Assembly: GCA_964017195.1 (NCBI GenBank)
Contig: OZ024894.1
Coordinates: 33,039,184 to 33,103,183 of the forward strand
Source: Siderastrea radians
Lineage: Eukaryota > Cnidaria > Anthozoa > Scleractinia > Rhizangiidae
Direction of reading: 5' to 3'
Length of the DNA: 64,000 bases
The notes beneath the pieces are model-generated. The model was given only the letters and a program-made list of their open reading frames with translations. It was not told the origin of the DNA and ran no database searches. Each line of letters opens with the position of its first letter. Position 1 is the first letter of the stretch. The position numbers were made by a program, and so were the translations under genes. This document shows, piece by piece, positions 25,065-36,000 of the stretch.

Positions 25065-25744
25065 CAGGGGCGGACGGAGGATTTTGTGATAGAGGGGGCC
25101 GAAAGATATAGTACAGTGTCAATGTGGGCGCAATAGCACCCATCTGGAGCGCCAACGGCGCGGCATTCTAGGGGGGTCCGGGGGCATGCTCCCCCGTGGA
25201 AATTGTTGAAATTGAAATTCTCTGAGATGCAATCTAGTGCATTCTGGACACTTAAATTTAGCAAATGCCTGGATTCCAAATTGAACTCGTAATGCTGACA
25301 TATTTAACAAAACACAGGTGTGGTTGTGGTCAAAGAAGTAATTAACACTTTATGATGCTAGCAGGGGGGCGTAGCAACTGCAGCGAGAGCACAACCTTCC
25401 GGCAAAGGCGGCAACATTTTCTCCCTGAAAAATTGACAAATCTACGTTGTAGTTTCTTTGAGACCGATATTTACTGCATGCATTCTGGGAGCATTGGTCA
25501 TTTGCGACTAAAAAAGTAGGCTTCGGACACAGATTCTAAGAGGATTTATCAAAAAATTTGAACAAACGAAATGTATCCCAAGGACATGGCTTTAAGAACA
25601 ATCATAAGAACAGTCATTGTAGGGGTTTAAGCAATCATAAGAACATCCAGAGTCTGGGCCTAGCTTTCAACGAAGAGGGACGCACTTTTCGGCGCTCCGC
25701 CGTTGCTCACTATGTAAGTTCTTCTAAGAGCCCAAAACCAGAAA

Positions 25745-26575
25745 ATGTCGGAGGAAGAAGTGGCAAAAGAAGACTCCAGACGCAAAAGAAGAAAAAGAAG
25801 TAAGGGGTCTCAAACCAGCGAGGAAAATGAATCGGCCGCGTGTTCATGTCATGATTGCGCAAGTATGGCACACTCGATCGCTTCAATGGAGAAGAAACTC
25901 GACAAGGCTTTACGATGCATTCAGGAAATTGAAAGCCTAAAACAGAAGCAAAGCGATCTGGAAATCAAAAACAAAGAGTTAGAAGAAAGCCTAGGTTTTG
26001 CCAATTCTAAAATTGCAACTCTGGAGAAGAAGGTAGCAGATCAAGACAAGGCTATCGGTGAGCTAAAAGGAGGTGTGAAAACGCTAACAAAGCAAGCTGA
26101 AGAAGAAAAGCAACGCGCAATTAAGCTCGAAAGCCATAGCCGTCGTAACAATCTCAACTTTTTCAATATTCCAGAGCAAGAAGATGAAACGGCTACTAAA
26201 TCTGAATCTATTCTTCGCAACTTTATGGAAGTCAGGCTTAAGCTGAACAAAGAGGACGCTAACGACATCTCGTTCGAACGTGTTCATCGAGTCGGAAAAC
26301 CAAGCGCCTCTGAAGGGAAACCAAGACCACTAATCGCTAAGTTCACTTTCCACAGGGACAAGGAATTTGTTTTGTCAAAAGCAAAAAATCTTCGGGGAAC
26401 TGATTTTGCAATTGCTCGTGACTTTCCTAAGGAGATTGTTGACGAAAGAAGGCGTCTTGTTCCATTTTTAAAAGACGCCAAGGAAAATGGTCAAGTCGCG
26501 AAGTTAATCTACAATAAGCTTTACATCAATGGACAGCGATTTAAGCCACAAACTGTCTCTACTAGCGAACAGTGA
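25745..26575 (+). CDS. LINE ORF1 protein (L1 ORF1p-like), 276 residues, intact
   Basis: RNA-binding chaperone of the retrotransposon particle. A basic N-terminus (RRKRRKRSK, residues about 12-20) is followed by Cys-rich CSCHDC, then a long heptad coiled coil (about residues 45-125). The RRM-like and C-terminal domain begins at SRRNNLNFFNIPE (about 132) and includes ERVHRVGKP and ARDFPKE. Order and length fit the L1 ORF1 (Transposase_22) family. The frame is uninterrupted, unlike ORF2 downstream. Confidence 0.9.
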   Translation: MSEEEVAKEDSRRKRRKRSKGSQTSEENESAACSCHDCASMAHSIASMEKKLDKALRCIQEIESLKQKQSDLEIKNKELEESLGFANSKIATLEKKVADQDKAIGELKGGVKTLTKQAEEEKQRAIKLESHSRRNNLNFFNIPEQEDETATKSESILRNFMEVRLKLNKEDANDISFERVHRVGKPSASEGKPRPLIAKFTFHRDKEFVLSKAKNLRGTDFAIARDFPKEIVDERRRLVPFLKDAKENGQVAKLIYNKLYINGQRFKPQTVSTSEQ

Positions 26576-26900
26576 TTACCTCTGGAGCCTAAATATGTAT
26601 GGAACTGTTTTACATAGATCTCTCTTCCGTCGGCTTTTGTTTGGGTTCTCGGAGCAAAGCTATCGTCTCAGTCAGGACACAAATCGATTTGGCTATTTTG
26701 TGATCGAGCCGCATAGGGCTCTCATGTCTCAGTTGTTTATTGTGTACTGTGGTTTTTCTTTTGCTGGCTGGTATTTTTGTTCTTTAGTGGTGTCAAGGGT
26801 CTCTCATAAACGACTTATTTGTTCCCATCGATCAGTATCAACACAATTTAAGAGTTTCAGGTATGTACTTACAATTTATTATCTTATTACTCTTTGCTAA

Positions 26901-29900
26901 ATGGCTGCGCTCAGTTCCGAACCATTTCAACTAAAAACACTCTCGTTAAACGTCAGGGGAATTAATCAATCCATCAAGCGCAGAAAACTATTCAGGTGGC
27001 TGCACCACCAGCGTGCACAGTGTTATTTTTTACAATAAACCTATAGTGACGAGAAATGCATAAGCTCGTGGGAAGCTGAGTGGGGTGGAAAGGTGTATGC
27101 TGCCCATGGTAGTAAACACAGCAAAGGCGTTATGTTTTTAATGAACCCAAATTTCGATTGTCAGGTGGAAAATTGCATTAAAGACAAAAACGGAAGATTC
27201 ATTATTTTAGATCTGAAAGCCGATGATTCGCACCTAATTTTAGTTAATATTTACGCGCCAAATGATTCCGCGCAACAAATAACGTTCTTTAAAAACTTAC
27301 AAGATGTTTTACTCCCCTTTTCTGGAGAGAATATTATCATTGGAGGTGATTTTAATTGTCCTCTGACTTCTTCAGATAAACTAGGTGGTAGACCGGTCCA
27401 TTGCAAACAAAAAGTTATTGACGAAATCATAAAACTCTCATCGCAGCTGTACTCATTATCCGACGTGTGGCGTGAAAAAAAATGGTGACAAACAGGGTTT
27501 TTCATGGCGAGATAAAGCGCTGAAGTTGCAATGTCGTCTTGATTATGTTTTAATGTCAAAAAGCCTTTTGAACATTTCCAAAGAATGCGTGTTAATATTC
27601 GCTCCTAACACTGATCACTCGGCTGTTGTAACGCTGGTTCAGTCGGAAGAGCTTTCCAGAAAACCAGGACCAGGGTTCTGGAAGTTCAATTCGTCCCTTT
27701 TAGAGGACAATGAGTATGTAAATGGCATTCGTAAATGTACTGAAATATAAAGACATTGAAGACTGTGGGTTAAAATGGGATCTCATCAAAATGGAATTAC
27801 GCGCTTTCTCTATTGCCTATGCTAAAAGAAAGGCGTCAAAGCAGAGACCGCGTGAGAAAGATCTTCAAAACCAATTGAATGCATTGCTGGCTAATTCACA
27901 GAACTCACGAAATAATCCTCATTACCTTCACGAGTTACATAAGTTGCAAGCTGAATTGAACAAAATCATGGAGCACAAAATTAAAGGAACGATCTTAAGA
28001 AGTAAGGTCAGATGGCATGAAAAAGGAGAAAAACTCAAGATACTTTCTAAACCTAGAAAACCGTGCCGCCTGTAAGAAAAAAAGTAACCAAGCTTTTGCT
28101 AGAGGATAGTACGGAAACAAATGACCCGGATCTAATTCTTAAGAAACAAGAAGAGTTTTTCTCGAATTTATATAAGTCGCAAGGCCCCTCTGCAAAAAAT
28201 TCAAACTGTGGCAAATCTCCCGGCTCGGATGGTTTTACGGCTGAATTTTACAAATTCTTTTGGAAAGAGCTTAGTGAAAATCTAACTTCCAGCCTTAACC
28301 ATACTTTTGAGAAGGGTGAACTTTCAATTTGTCAAAGAAGGGGAATAATTTCCCTTCTCCCAAAAAAGAGCAAACCTACCAACAATTTAAACAACCTACG
28401 CCCGATTTCACTGTTAAACACAGACTATAAAATTGCTACCAAAGTCTTGGCAAGAAGATTGGAAAGGGTTCTTCCTTTCATTATTAACCCAGATCAAACC
28501 GGGTATATCAAAGGGAGATATATAGGTGAAAACATAAGGTTAATTAGCGATCTGATTGACTACACCAAGCAAAAAAATATTCCAGGTATTGCCATCTTTC
28601 TTGATTTCCGCAAAGCGTTCGACTCTGTGGAATGGGATTACATCGCAAAGGTTCTTGATGTGTTCAAGTTCGGGGAAGATTTCAAGCGTTGGGTAAAGGT
28701 TTTTTATACTGATATATCCAGTTGCGTCATAAACAACGGCTTCGCGTCACCTTTTTTTAAGCTCAAGCGTGGCGTGAGACAGGGCTGTCCACTGTCTGGG
28801 TTGCTTTTTATTTTAGCTATTGAATTGCTTGCACTTGCAATAAAAAATGACCCTCTTATACAAGGTATCTGTGTGGGCAAAGAAGAAATTAAATTAACAC
28901 AGTACGCCGATGATACGACGGTTTTCGTTAAAAATACAACTTCCTTGGAAGCGCTGCTTCGCCTTCTCGAAAAATTTAAAAAGTGTTCAGGCCTAGAAAT
29001 TAAAACACACAAGTCTGAAGCGTTATGGTTAGGCTCGTGGAAGGAACGTCTTGACAAACCGTTTGGCCTTAAGGGGCCTACTGATTCTGTTTACGCCCTT
29101 GGGATTCATTTTTCAAATGACGCTAATCTCGTGCATAAACTAAACTTTCATGCAAATTGGAAAAACTTGAAAAAATCCTTAACAGCTGGAGAAGAAGAAA
29201 GCTAACTCTCTATGGAAAGATTAACATTATTAAAACTGTCGGTTTATCAAAGCTTATTTTCAGCGCTTCAGTTCTGCCCATTCCTGAAAACTTCGCTCAA
29301 GAAGTAAACAAATTAACATTTAAGTTCCTGTGGGACGCCAAGCCCGCTAAAATTAAGAAATCCACCATCACTGGACTGAAAGAGAAAGGTGGACTAAAAA
29401 TGATAGATCTCGATCATATGAACAAAGCTCTAAAGTGTGCTTGGATCAACAGGTTTACCAATGGTAAGAAGGGAGCGTGGAAAATAATACCAGATAATAC
29501 AACTGCGCATCTAGGAGGCTTCTCTTTCCTTCTTCAGTGCAACTACAAAGTCAAGGATCTCGATGTGAAAAATGTACCGCTTTTTTACGAAAGAGTGCTT
29601 AAATATTGGGAGGAGGTTACATGCTTGGCGGGCAAGGCGGATGACAAATGTTTTCGCTGCAAAGACAAAGCAGAAACACTTTTGCATTTGCTTGTCCACT
29701 GTCCGCATACAGGGGCTTTTTGGGATGATTTTCGGGAATGGTGGCGCAAAAACACCCACATTGTACTGAACCTTACACCTACTATGGTGTTATATGGTGT
29801 GATAGATACCTCAAGGTTCTGCACGCTACTCAATTTGGCCCTGTTAGTTGCCAAGTTCTACATATATCGATGCAGTCTAGACGATACGCCTCTATACTTC

Positions 29901-30038
29901 CCTGTGTTTGAAACAGAATTACGTGAAAAAGCAAGGATTGAGAAAGATATTGCTACGAGAAATGGTAATCTAAAGCATTTCAAGATTAAATGGGAACCTC
30001 TGATCCGCAGCAAATTTATTGGAGATGTCGATATTTGA
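26901..30038 (+). pseudogene. LINE ORF2 (APE endonuclease + reverse transcriptase), broken
   Basis: Starts MAALSSEPFQLKTLSLNVRG at 26901. A TAA at 27036-27038 falls at the endonuclease catalytic Glu position (FLQ-stop-TYS, family FLQET). Later endonuclease motifs GGDFNCP and TDHSAVV remain. Frame changes occur near 27478 (A run), 27747, 28028 (A run), 28078 (A run) and 29157. About 40 residues before GKSPGSDG seem deleted near 28195. The reverse transcriptase core is readable from 28099 to 29205, with LRPISLLN, FLDFRKAFDSV, RGVRQGCPLSGLLF and the catalytic QYADDTTVF. After the last shift come the thumb region and a CFRCKDKAETLLHLLVHC zinc-knuckle-like motif, ending TGA 30036-30038. Confidence 0.92.
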
Positions 30039-30252
30039 GAGACCTTTGACCCGCTTTGCAATTTATATAGTTATTTATTTGGATGTTTTTATTTGTCTAT
30101 TTTTTTTATTTAATGTAATTGCTTTATACGTCTGTTGATTTTTTTATCTACTGGTTCTACTTGTAAAGATGTGTATAGTACTCTTGTAATTGCTTATCTA
30201 TTGTACTGTAAATTTTTTTTTGTGTTCTTTAATAAATAACATTAAAAAAAAA

Positions 30253-30528
30253 TCATAAGAACATCCATTGCAGGGGATTGATAAATGTCATCCTTCTCTG
30301 GTTGCACTTGGCATCGTCGTCAATAATTACATCATAATCCAGAGCTATGTCCTTGTGAACAAAGAGCAGCAACAGTGCGTTGAGGTGGTCTTCTCTCATG
30401 GTGCTTCTAAAACCACTCTTTACAAGGCGCAGTGAAGAGCTGCTATGTTCCACAGTTGCACTTGTGACAGGGGCGATCATCAGGGGCCGCAGAAAATATA
30501 TCTTAAGTAACAAAGCACGAAGTACCAT
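30253..30528 (-). pseudogene. hAT transposase C-terminal dimerisation fragment
   Basis: The frame contains APVTSATVEHSSSSLRLVK, STMREDHLNALLLLFVHKDI and LDYDVIIDDDA. This is the hAT C-terminal dimerisation motif (family pattern: P-x-T-x-A-x-x-E-R-S-F-S-x-L, then R-S-T-M and L-x-x-L). The upstream catalytic region and BED/TTF zinc finger are absent. The frame ends at a TAA falling in the LINE target duplication. Confidence 0.75.
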
Positions 30529-30624
30529 CCGACAGACGATGTTTACAAAAGAAAAAATAAATTCCTGGACAAAAGGGGGGGGGGGGACCGCGGCCCCCTC
30601 GGCCCACCCCTAAGTCCGCCACTG

Positions 30625-33071
30625 ATGTGGTTTATCAAAGATGGGCCTTTACAAGCTGGAGTTAATTTGTGAGCCACTAGGTTCATGAGCTAAAGGAATT
30701 CTTAAAATTTTTCTGTTTCGAAATTGCAAAAAAAACATATAGCAAAAATAAAAACTTCAAACCAAACCGTAGTTGCTAGAATAAAACCTCTGAATTCTTT
30801 CACAGCCCTCACATTTTCAGTACAAGAAATGCCATGCGTTTTATAAAATTTCGTGACCTCTATATTTACGTGACTACTTGTCAAAAGGGTGATCCCCAAC
30901 TAAACGCCCGGGGTTAAATGTTTTTCTTTATATAATTGCTTTTGGTTGAAGTCTAAGCTTGTTTTCAGCGCTAAATGTTTTGATGCGACAAAATAAACCA
31001 AGTGTCGATTCTAGCGTGTTTTGTTCCCTCTTTATATGAGCTAGATTTCAAATGCGTGGATTGAAATAATTTGTCTGAGTTAAAGACAGCTTTTTCATAA
31101 TCAAATAAATACATTATCATGCGTAACTTACTCCAGAAATTTGCTTTGTTATTTTACCAAGAAAAGGCTTTAAAAGTCTCAGAAAGTCCAAGGCCCGAAA
31201 TATATGTCTCATTCCTCAATTGCCGACATACAGATAAGCCTTCTCTTTGAGGTAAATATTATATTCTGTCCTAAGAAGCTTTGAGCTCTTCAATGTCCAG
31301 TTCATTTGAATCGAGAATTCCAGAGCTTTCCCATCTGCTTTCACCTTTTAAATGACCTATTTTGATCCGTGTAATGTCCAAAACCCTCTTGGAAATTGCT
31401 GTGTACAACAATCGATAGCGCAACCATTTTCCGAATTCCTCCAAATAAACGTGATAGAGAGATTGCATTAACCTAGCTCTGTCCCCAAGAAAACGTCTCT
31501 TCCGCCCCCACCCGTCCCCCCATATATCAACATACCAATCAATCGTCCAGTGACCCTTCACAACTTACTACGACGAAATTCCTTTCTTTCTGCATTGCTA
31601 TAAGACGGTGCCCCACGGCCCGTCTTGCTAGAACTAGAAACCGAACAGACAAGCAAATACACATTACTACATCAGCTCCAACTTTAATCTTTCATCTCTC
31701 TTGTTTTAAACTTTGACAAACCAAAAGATGACGTTTACACTTGCTTTTATACCCCAACTCGTTAAACGACTCTAGCAAAAACGTACTAAGTAAAACTACA
31801 AAAATTTCAAGAATTTCATGTCTACTATACCAGAAATCTGTTAAAAAGGGCTCCCAGCAGAGGAACTCCTTTCCAACGCACATTCTTCGGTATTATTCAC
31901 CGTTACTACAACCAAGACAAAAAGTTATTAACCCTCCGAGCCTCAGTATCAAAATAGAAATTCTCCTTATTGGTCTAATTACATTGTTTGGGAGCTTGGG
32001 CGATCTCCACCGCAAAAGCCGCCATTTTATTACTTTAGAGGTTCATTTGGCTGTGGTCACGAATCAAGTCACGCAAGCATTTTTCGTAAGGCAAGTCACG
32101 CAATATTTTTGTCAGCGTAGGTTGTATTCCAGTGATCTCATGATATTCAGTTTTAGTCTACAATAATTACATCATCGGTGAGGTATAAAAGGTTAAAAGA
32201 CAAACGTCCATTTCAGAATTCCAAAATCATCTCTTTCTTAGAATAATTATGCCCTATCCACTCGGAGATGAAAACATAAAATTATTGGCTTCAAGTTCGA
32301 ACAAATATCACATTGTTTACAATTATTTCAGCTTAGACATTGTTAATAGTTTGTTCGGTTTTGATTGCAGCTAAAAGGACAACCAAAAAATCCCACGAAA
32401 GAACGGTTAGACACCTTCACCTTGAAAAAAACAAAAGCAGAGCTAGAGCCCGGGCCCTACAATTGGACCATAAAACCCGTGCCACAAGCTCTAACCAATT
32501 AGGTAAACGCGCTGGATTGTCATCCAATCGCAGGCTAGAAGCAAGCTTAAGTTCCTCTTGCGTTGGTTTACGCAGAATTTCCCGCGCTCAGCGCCAGTTG
32601 CAAGCTTCTTGCTTCTTTATGGTTGGTTTATGGGATACCTTGGTTGTAGCATGACAAAACCGCCCTTTGAGACTAGAATGAACGGCGAAACCAGCCTGAG
32701 AAATAAAGCTGTGCGGGCCGCCTCTCATCGCTTTTATGGAAAAAATGGGGTATTAGGTCCACAATATCAGAGTGTAAACGAAAAAATGCTACGTTGGCAT
32801 AAAATTCAAAATTTTTGAACTATAAATAAATGATTCTTTACCTCTTCATGGTAATTTTACTTATGACTTGTAAACCCGCTTTGTAAAGTTTCTGTACTTC
32901 ATTTAAAGGCCCTTATAACCTAGATATTCTAAAAAAAAAAAATTCCATACACACTTTGATCGCTTGTGCTTGTGAATGTTCGGCAATCTTAGGTAACACC
33001 TTACGCAACAACTTCGGTTTTTCCCACCATCTTTGGTGATGTTTTGTTAATTAGTGTAACAACCAAGCTGT
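30625..33071. other. Region downstream of Shroom; includes its presumed 3' UTR
   Basis: No convincing gene. A minus-strand frame at 31271-31561 lacks an ATG at its start and has no family resemblance. The first TTTATT (AATAAA on the minus strand) below the Shroom stop that I see is near 32023, so the 3' UTR end is not fixed. Confidence 0.45.
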
Positions 33072-36000
33072 TTAGGTTAAGCTAAACACGCTCCAATCGA
33101 TCTTTGTCGAGGTTAAAGCGTTCAACCTTTCTTCTCCCATCTTAACTTTATCGCGAATCTCTGCGTGCATCAAAGCGAGTTGAGTTTTCATGTCTATGTA
33201 ATACTGAAAATCGGCGAATTCTTCTTCCTCGAGGCAATTTTCCAAAATCTTGGACACTACCTCTCCACGTTTATCGTTCACTTCCTTGATTTTACAAGCC
33301 TCCTCGTGCTGTAAGGTGACCTTGTCGATTTTGCTAAGTAAAATATCCTGCAACAGAAATAACATGCCATAATTACATCGTAAAATACAACTGTGGGATA
33401 ATTATAGCGCGACGCACAAGAGTGATCACTTTTCGTAACTAAATGCGCATGCTTTCGCGAAAATCGATTCTCCAGTCAGAATTCCAGAACAGCTTCCAAG
33501 AAACCAGTTGAAGGTCGCAAGTGAACTTGAATTGGCTTCCTATCATCTGTTTTCGAATTCTGATTGGATAATCGATTTTCACGAAAGTGTGCGCATTCAG
33601 TAATCAAAAGTGACAAATGCATACCTTCGTAATCGTTCTTTAAAATACAAAGGAGTAGCACACCCCCACCCCAAAAGTACAAAAAACCCTCAAAACCTAA
33701 GAACATGTTCAAAAACTTGTTAATAACTCACAATAGCTTGCCAGGACTATTCCTGTAGCTATGTGGCTATAGCAACCGACCGGTATGTAGAAGGTCGTGG
33801 ACCAGTTGGCTCTCAATTTAACGGTGACTTGACTGCGAGTTTGAAATGTGTGGTTTCAGATGTTGTGGGGTCGCGTGAGCACGCCGCATGCGATGTAAAC
33901 ATAAGTGCTCTCAAGGCAACCTTGCCGTTTTGTGGTCTCATATCAAAAGTGCAACTAAATCGCAGTGGAACTGCAGCGAGATTGCCGATAGTTACGTAAA
34001 ACTGTCTAAAATCGCACCAAAAATCGGTTGCGTAAACAGCTTCAGAAAGGTTAGGCAAGGTAATGTCGTACACGAGCCACGGAGGGCACGCACGGTCGGA
34101 CCTTATCCCCGGTTTCTGTAGCATGAAGCAACCGAGAGATTTGCTACTTCCCCCTGGATGGGATGCTAGTCCATCGCAGGGTTACCCCCAGCAGTATGTC
34201 GCCAGTACCCACATAAACACCTTGGTGGAGAGAGACAACGTGGAGTAAAGCTTCTTGTCCAAGGAAACAACACAATGAGAGGGACTGGGCCTTAAACCAC
34301 CAACCTTCAACTTTGAAGTCCAACGAACTAACCACGTCACCACCGCCCCCTCCCCCGAACCCTGAGAAAGTAAAAGAGAAGATGAACCAAGATTGCTTAC
34401 CCGCTGCTGCCTGTCTGCTTCTTCGGACATGTCCAAATCATTCAACATCATTTCATATCTATGCATTCTTTGCGTCAGTATTAATAACAGTCCAATAATC
34501 TTATTCAGCTCTCCAGTGAAGAGTTGATACTTTGAGAACTCCGCCGGGCTCGCTCTCTTTTCCACAACTTTCGTGACTTTTTCTCCAAGCTCCTCGTTGA
34601 CGTCGATTTCGTCTTTGATTTCGTCCATCTGTGATTTCAGGTCGACTATCTTCTGCTTCATACTATCCACGAGGACAGACTGAATATAAGAAAGAAAAGT
34701 AACTGTGAACTGCGGAAGTTTCCAATGGTCCCCAATCAGAAAAACTAATTGGAACTAGATATTAACCATCTAGCGCGGAGCTTACAAAAAAAGATTGCAT
34801 ATGACCAGAATCCAACCTTAATCACATCTGACTTCCTTTTGGCTTATCTCCCTTCCCTAACAGACTGAGGACTGCGTGACTAACCAGGTCTACAAGGGAG
34901 CTAAGTCCCTATCCCACCCTCCCATCCCCCGTAATACAGACGTTTTTGTAGCTAGCAAACCAATAATCCTTTCCAAATGGGACTAAAACTGCGCAACGAT
35001 TTTATAGAGACGTCAGCAAGACAACTCAGCCTATGCAACCACCTACCTTCTCTTTGCCCAAAGCCTCAAGTTTAGGACTCAGCATACTGTTTGGACGACT
35101 TCCCGATGGAGTGGACGTGCTGGAACCCAAGCTGTAGGGGCTGGTAGAGTTATCTAAAGGAGTGTCCGTCTCAAGGGGTACATCTCTGGTGGGTGTTGAG
35201 GTTATTATGAGCGGAGCAGGTGGTGGAGCCCTCTGAGAACCCTTTTTGTTTTCCGCAGGGGAACTGTCGTGGAATGATAAATCCGTACTTGCAGTTGTCT
35301 CCAGCGGTTCCTCGGACACACCGCTTGTGTCGACTTTACCTGGCCCGTTTAGTTCAACTTTAGGTTCTTCGCTAATTTCCACGGTGGATTCAACTACGGG
35401 AACATCCTCCCGCTTTATAATGTCGCTACTGATTGAAGCAGACTCTCTTTGTGAAGGAATACCTTTCGAGTTATAGTGATTATATGAGGTCGGAAATTCA
35501 ACAAGGACTTCACGAGGAGGGGAGGGCAGGGGCAAGCTGTCCTGTGAGGTTTCCAGGGGGTCAAGAAGATGCAACGGGGGTGGTGGTGGCAGAGAATCGT
35601 CCGCATCCCAGAATACTTCGTTGTCCTCGTTACTAGGAGGAGGCAGTGGTTCTGGTTCCACTGTTTTTAGCTTTAAGTCAGACTCGGGGGTATTTGAAAT
35701 CAGTAATTTGCCGTTCAGTGGGAAAGCCCTCCTCATTTCTGATTCAACCTTGTTTTCGACGCGAGAAGAAGTCTCGTATTTTCTCAACGGTTCCTCTACA
35801 GCTTGCTGTCGTTCCAGACGTGTAGGTGAAGAGGGAATGTCATGCTTCTGTTCTTTTGCATCAGGACTGTCTTTAACGCCGAAAGAACTCGACGACGGTG
35901 GCTTGAAGTGCCCGTCAAATCTACTTCGACTGTAATTGTCGATTGTTTCCCACTGTTTCGGTGGTGTTTTGTCACTTTGGAGCGGCATCTTTTGGTTGTC

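Larger units (their letters stand above)
25650..30250 (+). mobile_element. L1/Tx1-type non-LTR retrotransposon, nearly full length
   Basis: 4.6 kb between two copies of AATCATAAGAACATCCA (25633-25649 and 30251-30267), a 17-bp target duplication. Order: short 5' UTR, ORF1 (25745-26575), spacer, ORF2 (26901-30038, broken), then a 3' UTR ending in AATAAATAACATT and an A run. ORF1 type, APE endonuclease, reverse transcriptase and terminal CCHC-like motif are all of the L1 superfamily. It sits inside the hAT element 25065-30624. Confidence 0.93.
25065..30624 (-). mobile_element. hAT transposon, internally deleted, split by a LINE
   Basis: The ends are inverted: CAGGGGCGGACGGAGG at 25065 and, on the minus strand from 30624, CAGTGGCGGACTTAGG; this is the usual hAT terminal form. 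Outside the LINE the element is about 1 kb. On the minus strand just inside the 30624 end is a transposase C-terminal dimerisation region (30253-30528). The catalytic part is missing. No clean 8-bp target duplication is visible (ATAGTTTA left, ATGTGGTT right). Confidence 0.75.

Noticed and set aside
31271..31561. 96-codon minus-strand frame below Shroom
   Set aside because: Begins with GTG directly after stops, no acceptor convincingly joins it to Shroom, and no known domain; left as possible 3' UTR.
32340..32818. Two overlapping plus-strand frames
   Set aside because: Basic low-complexity peptides with no family match; consistent with chance.
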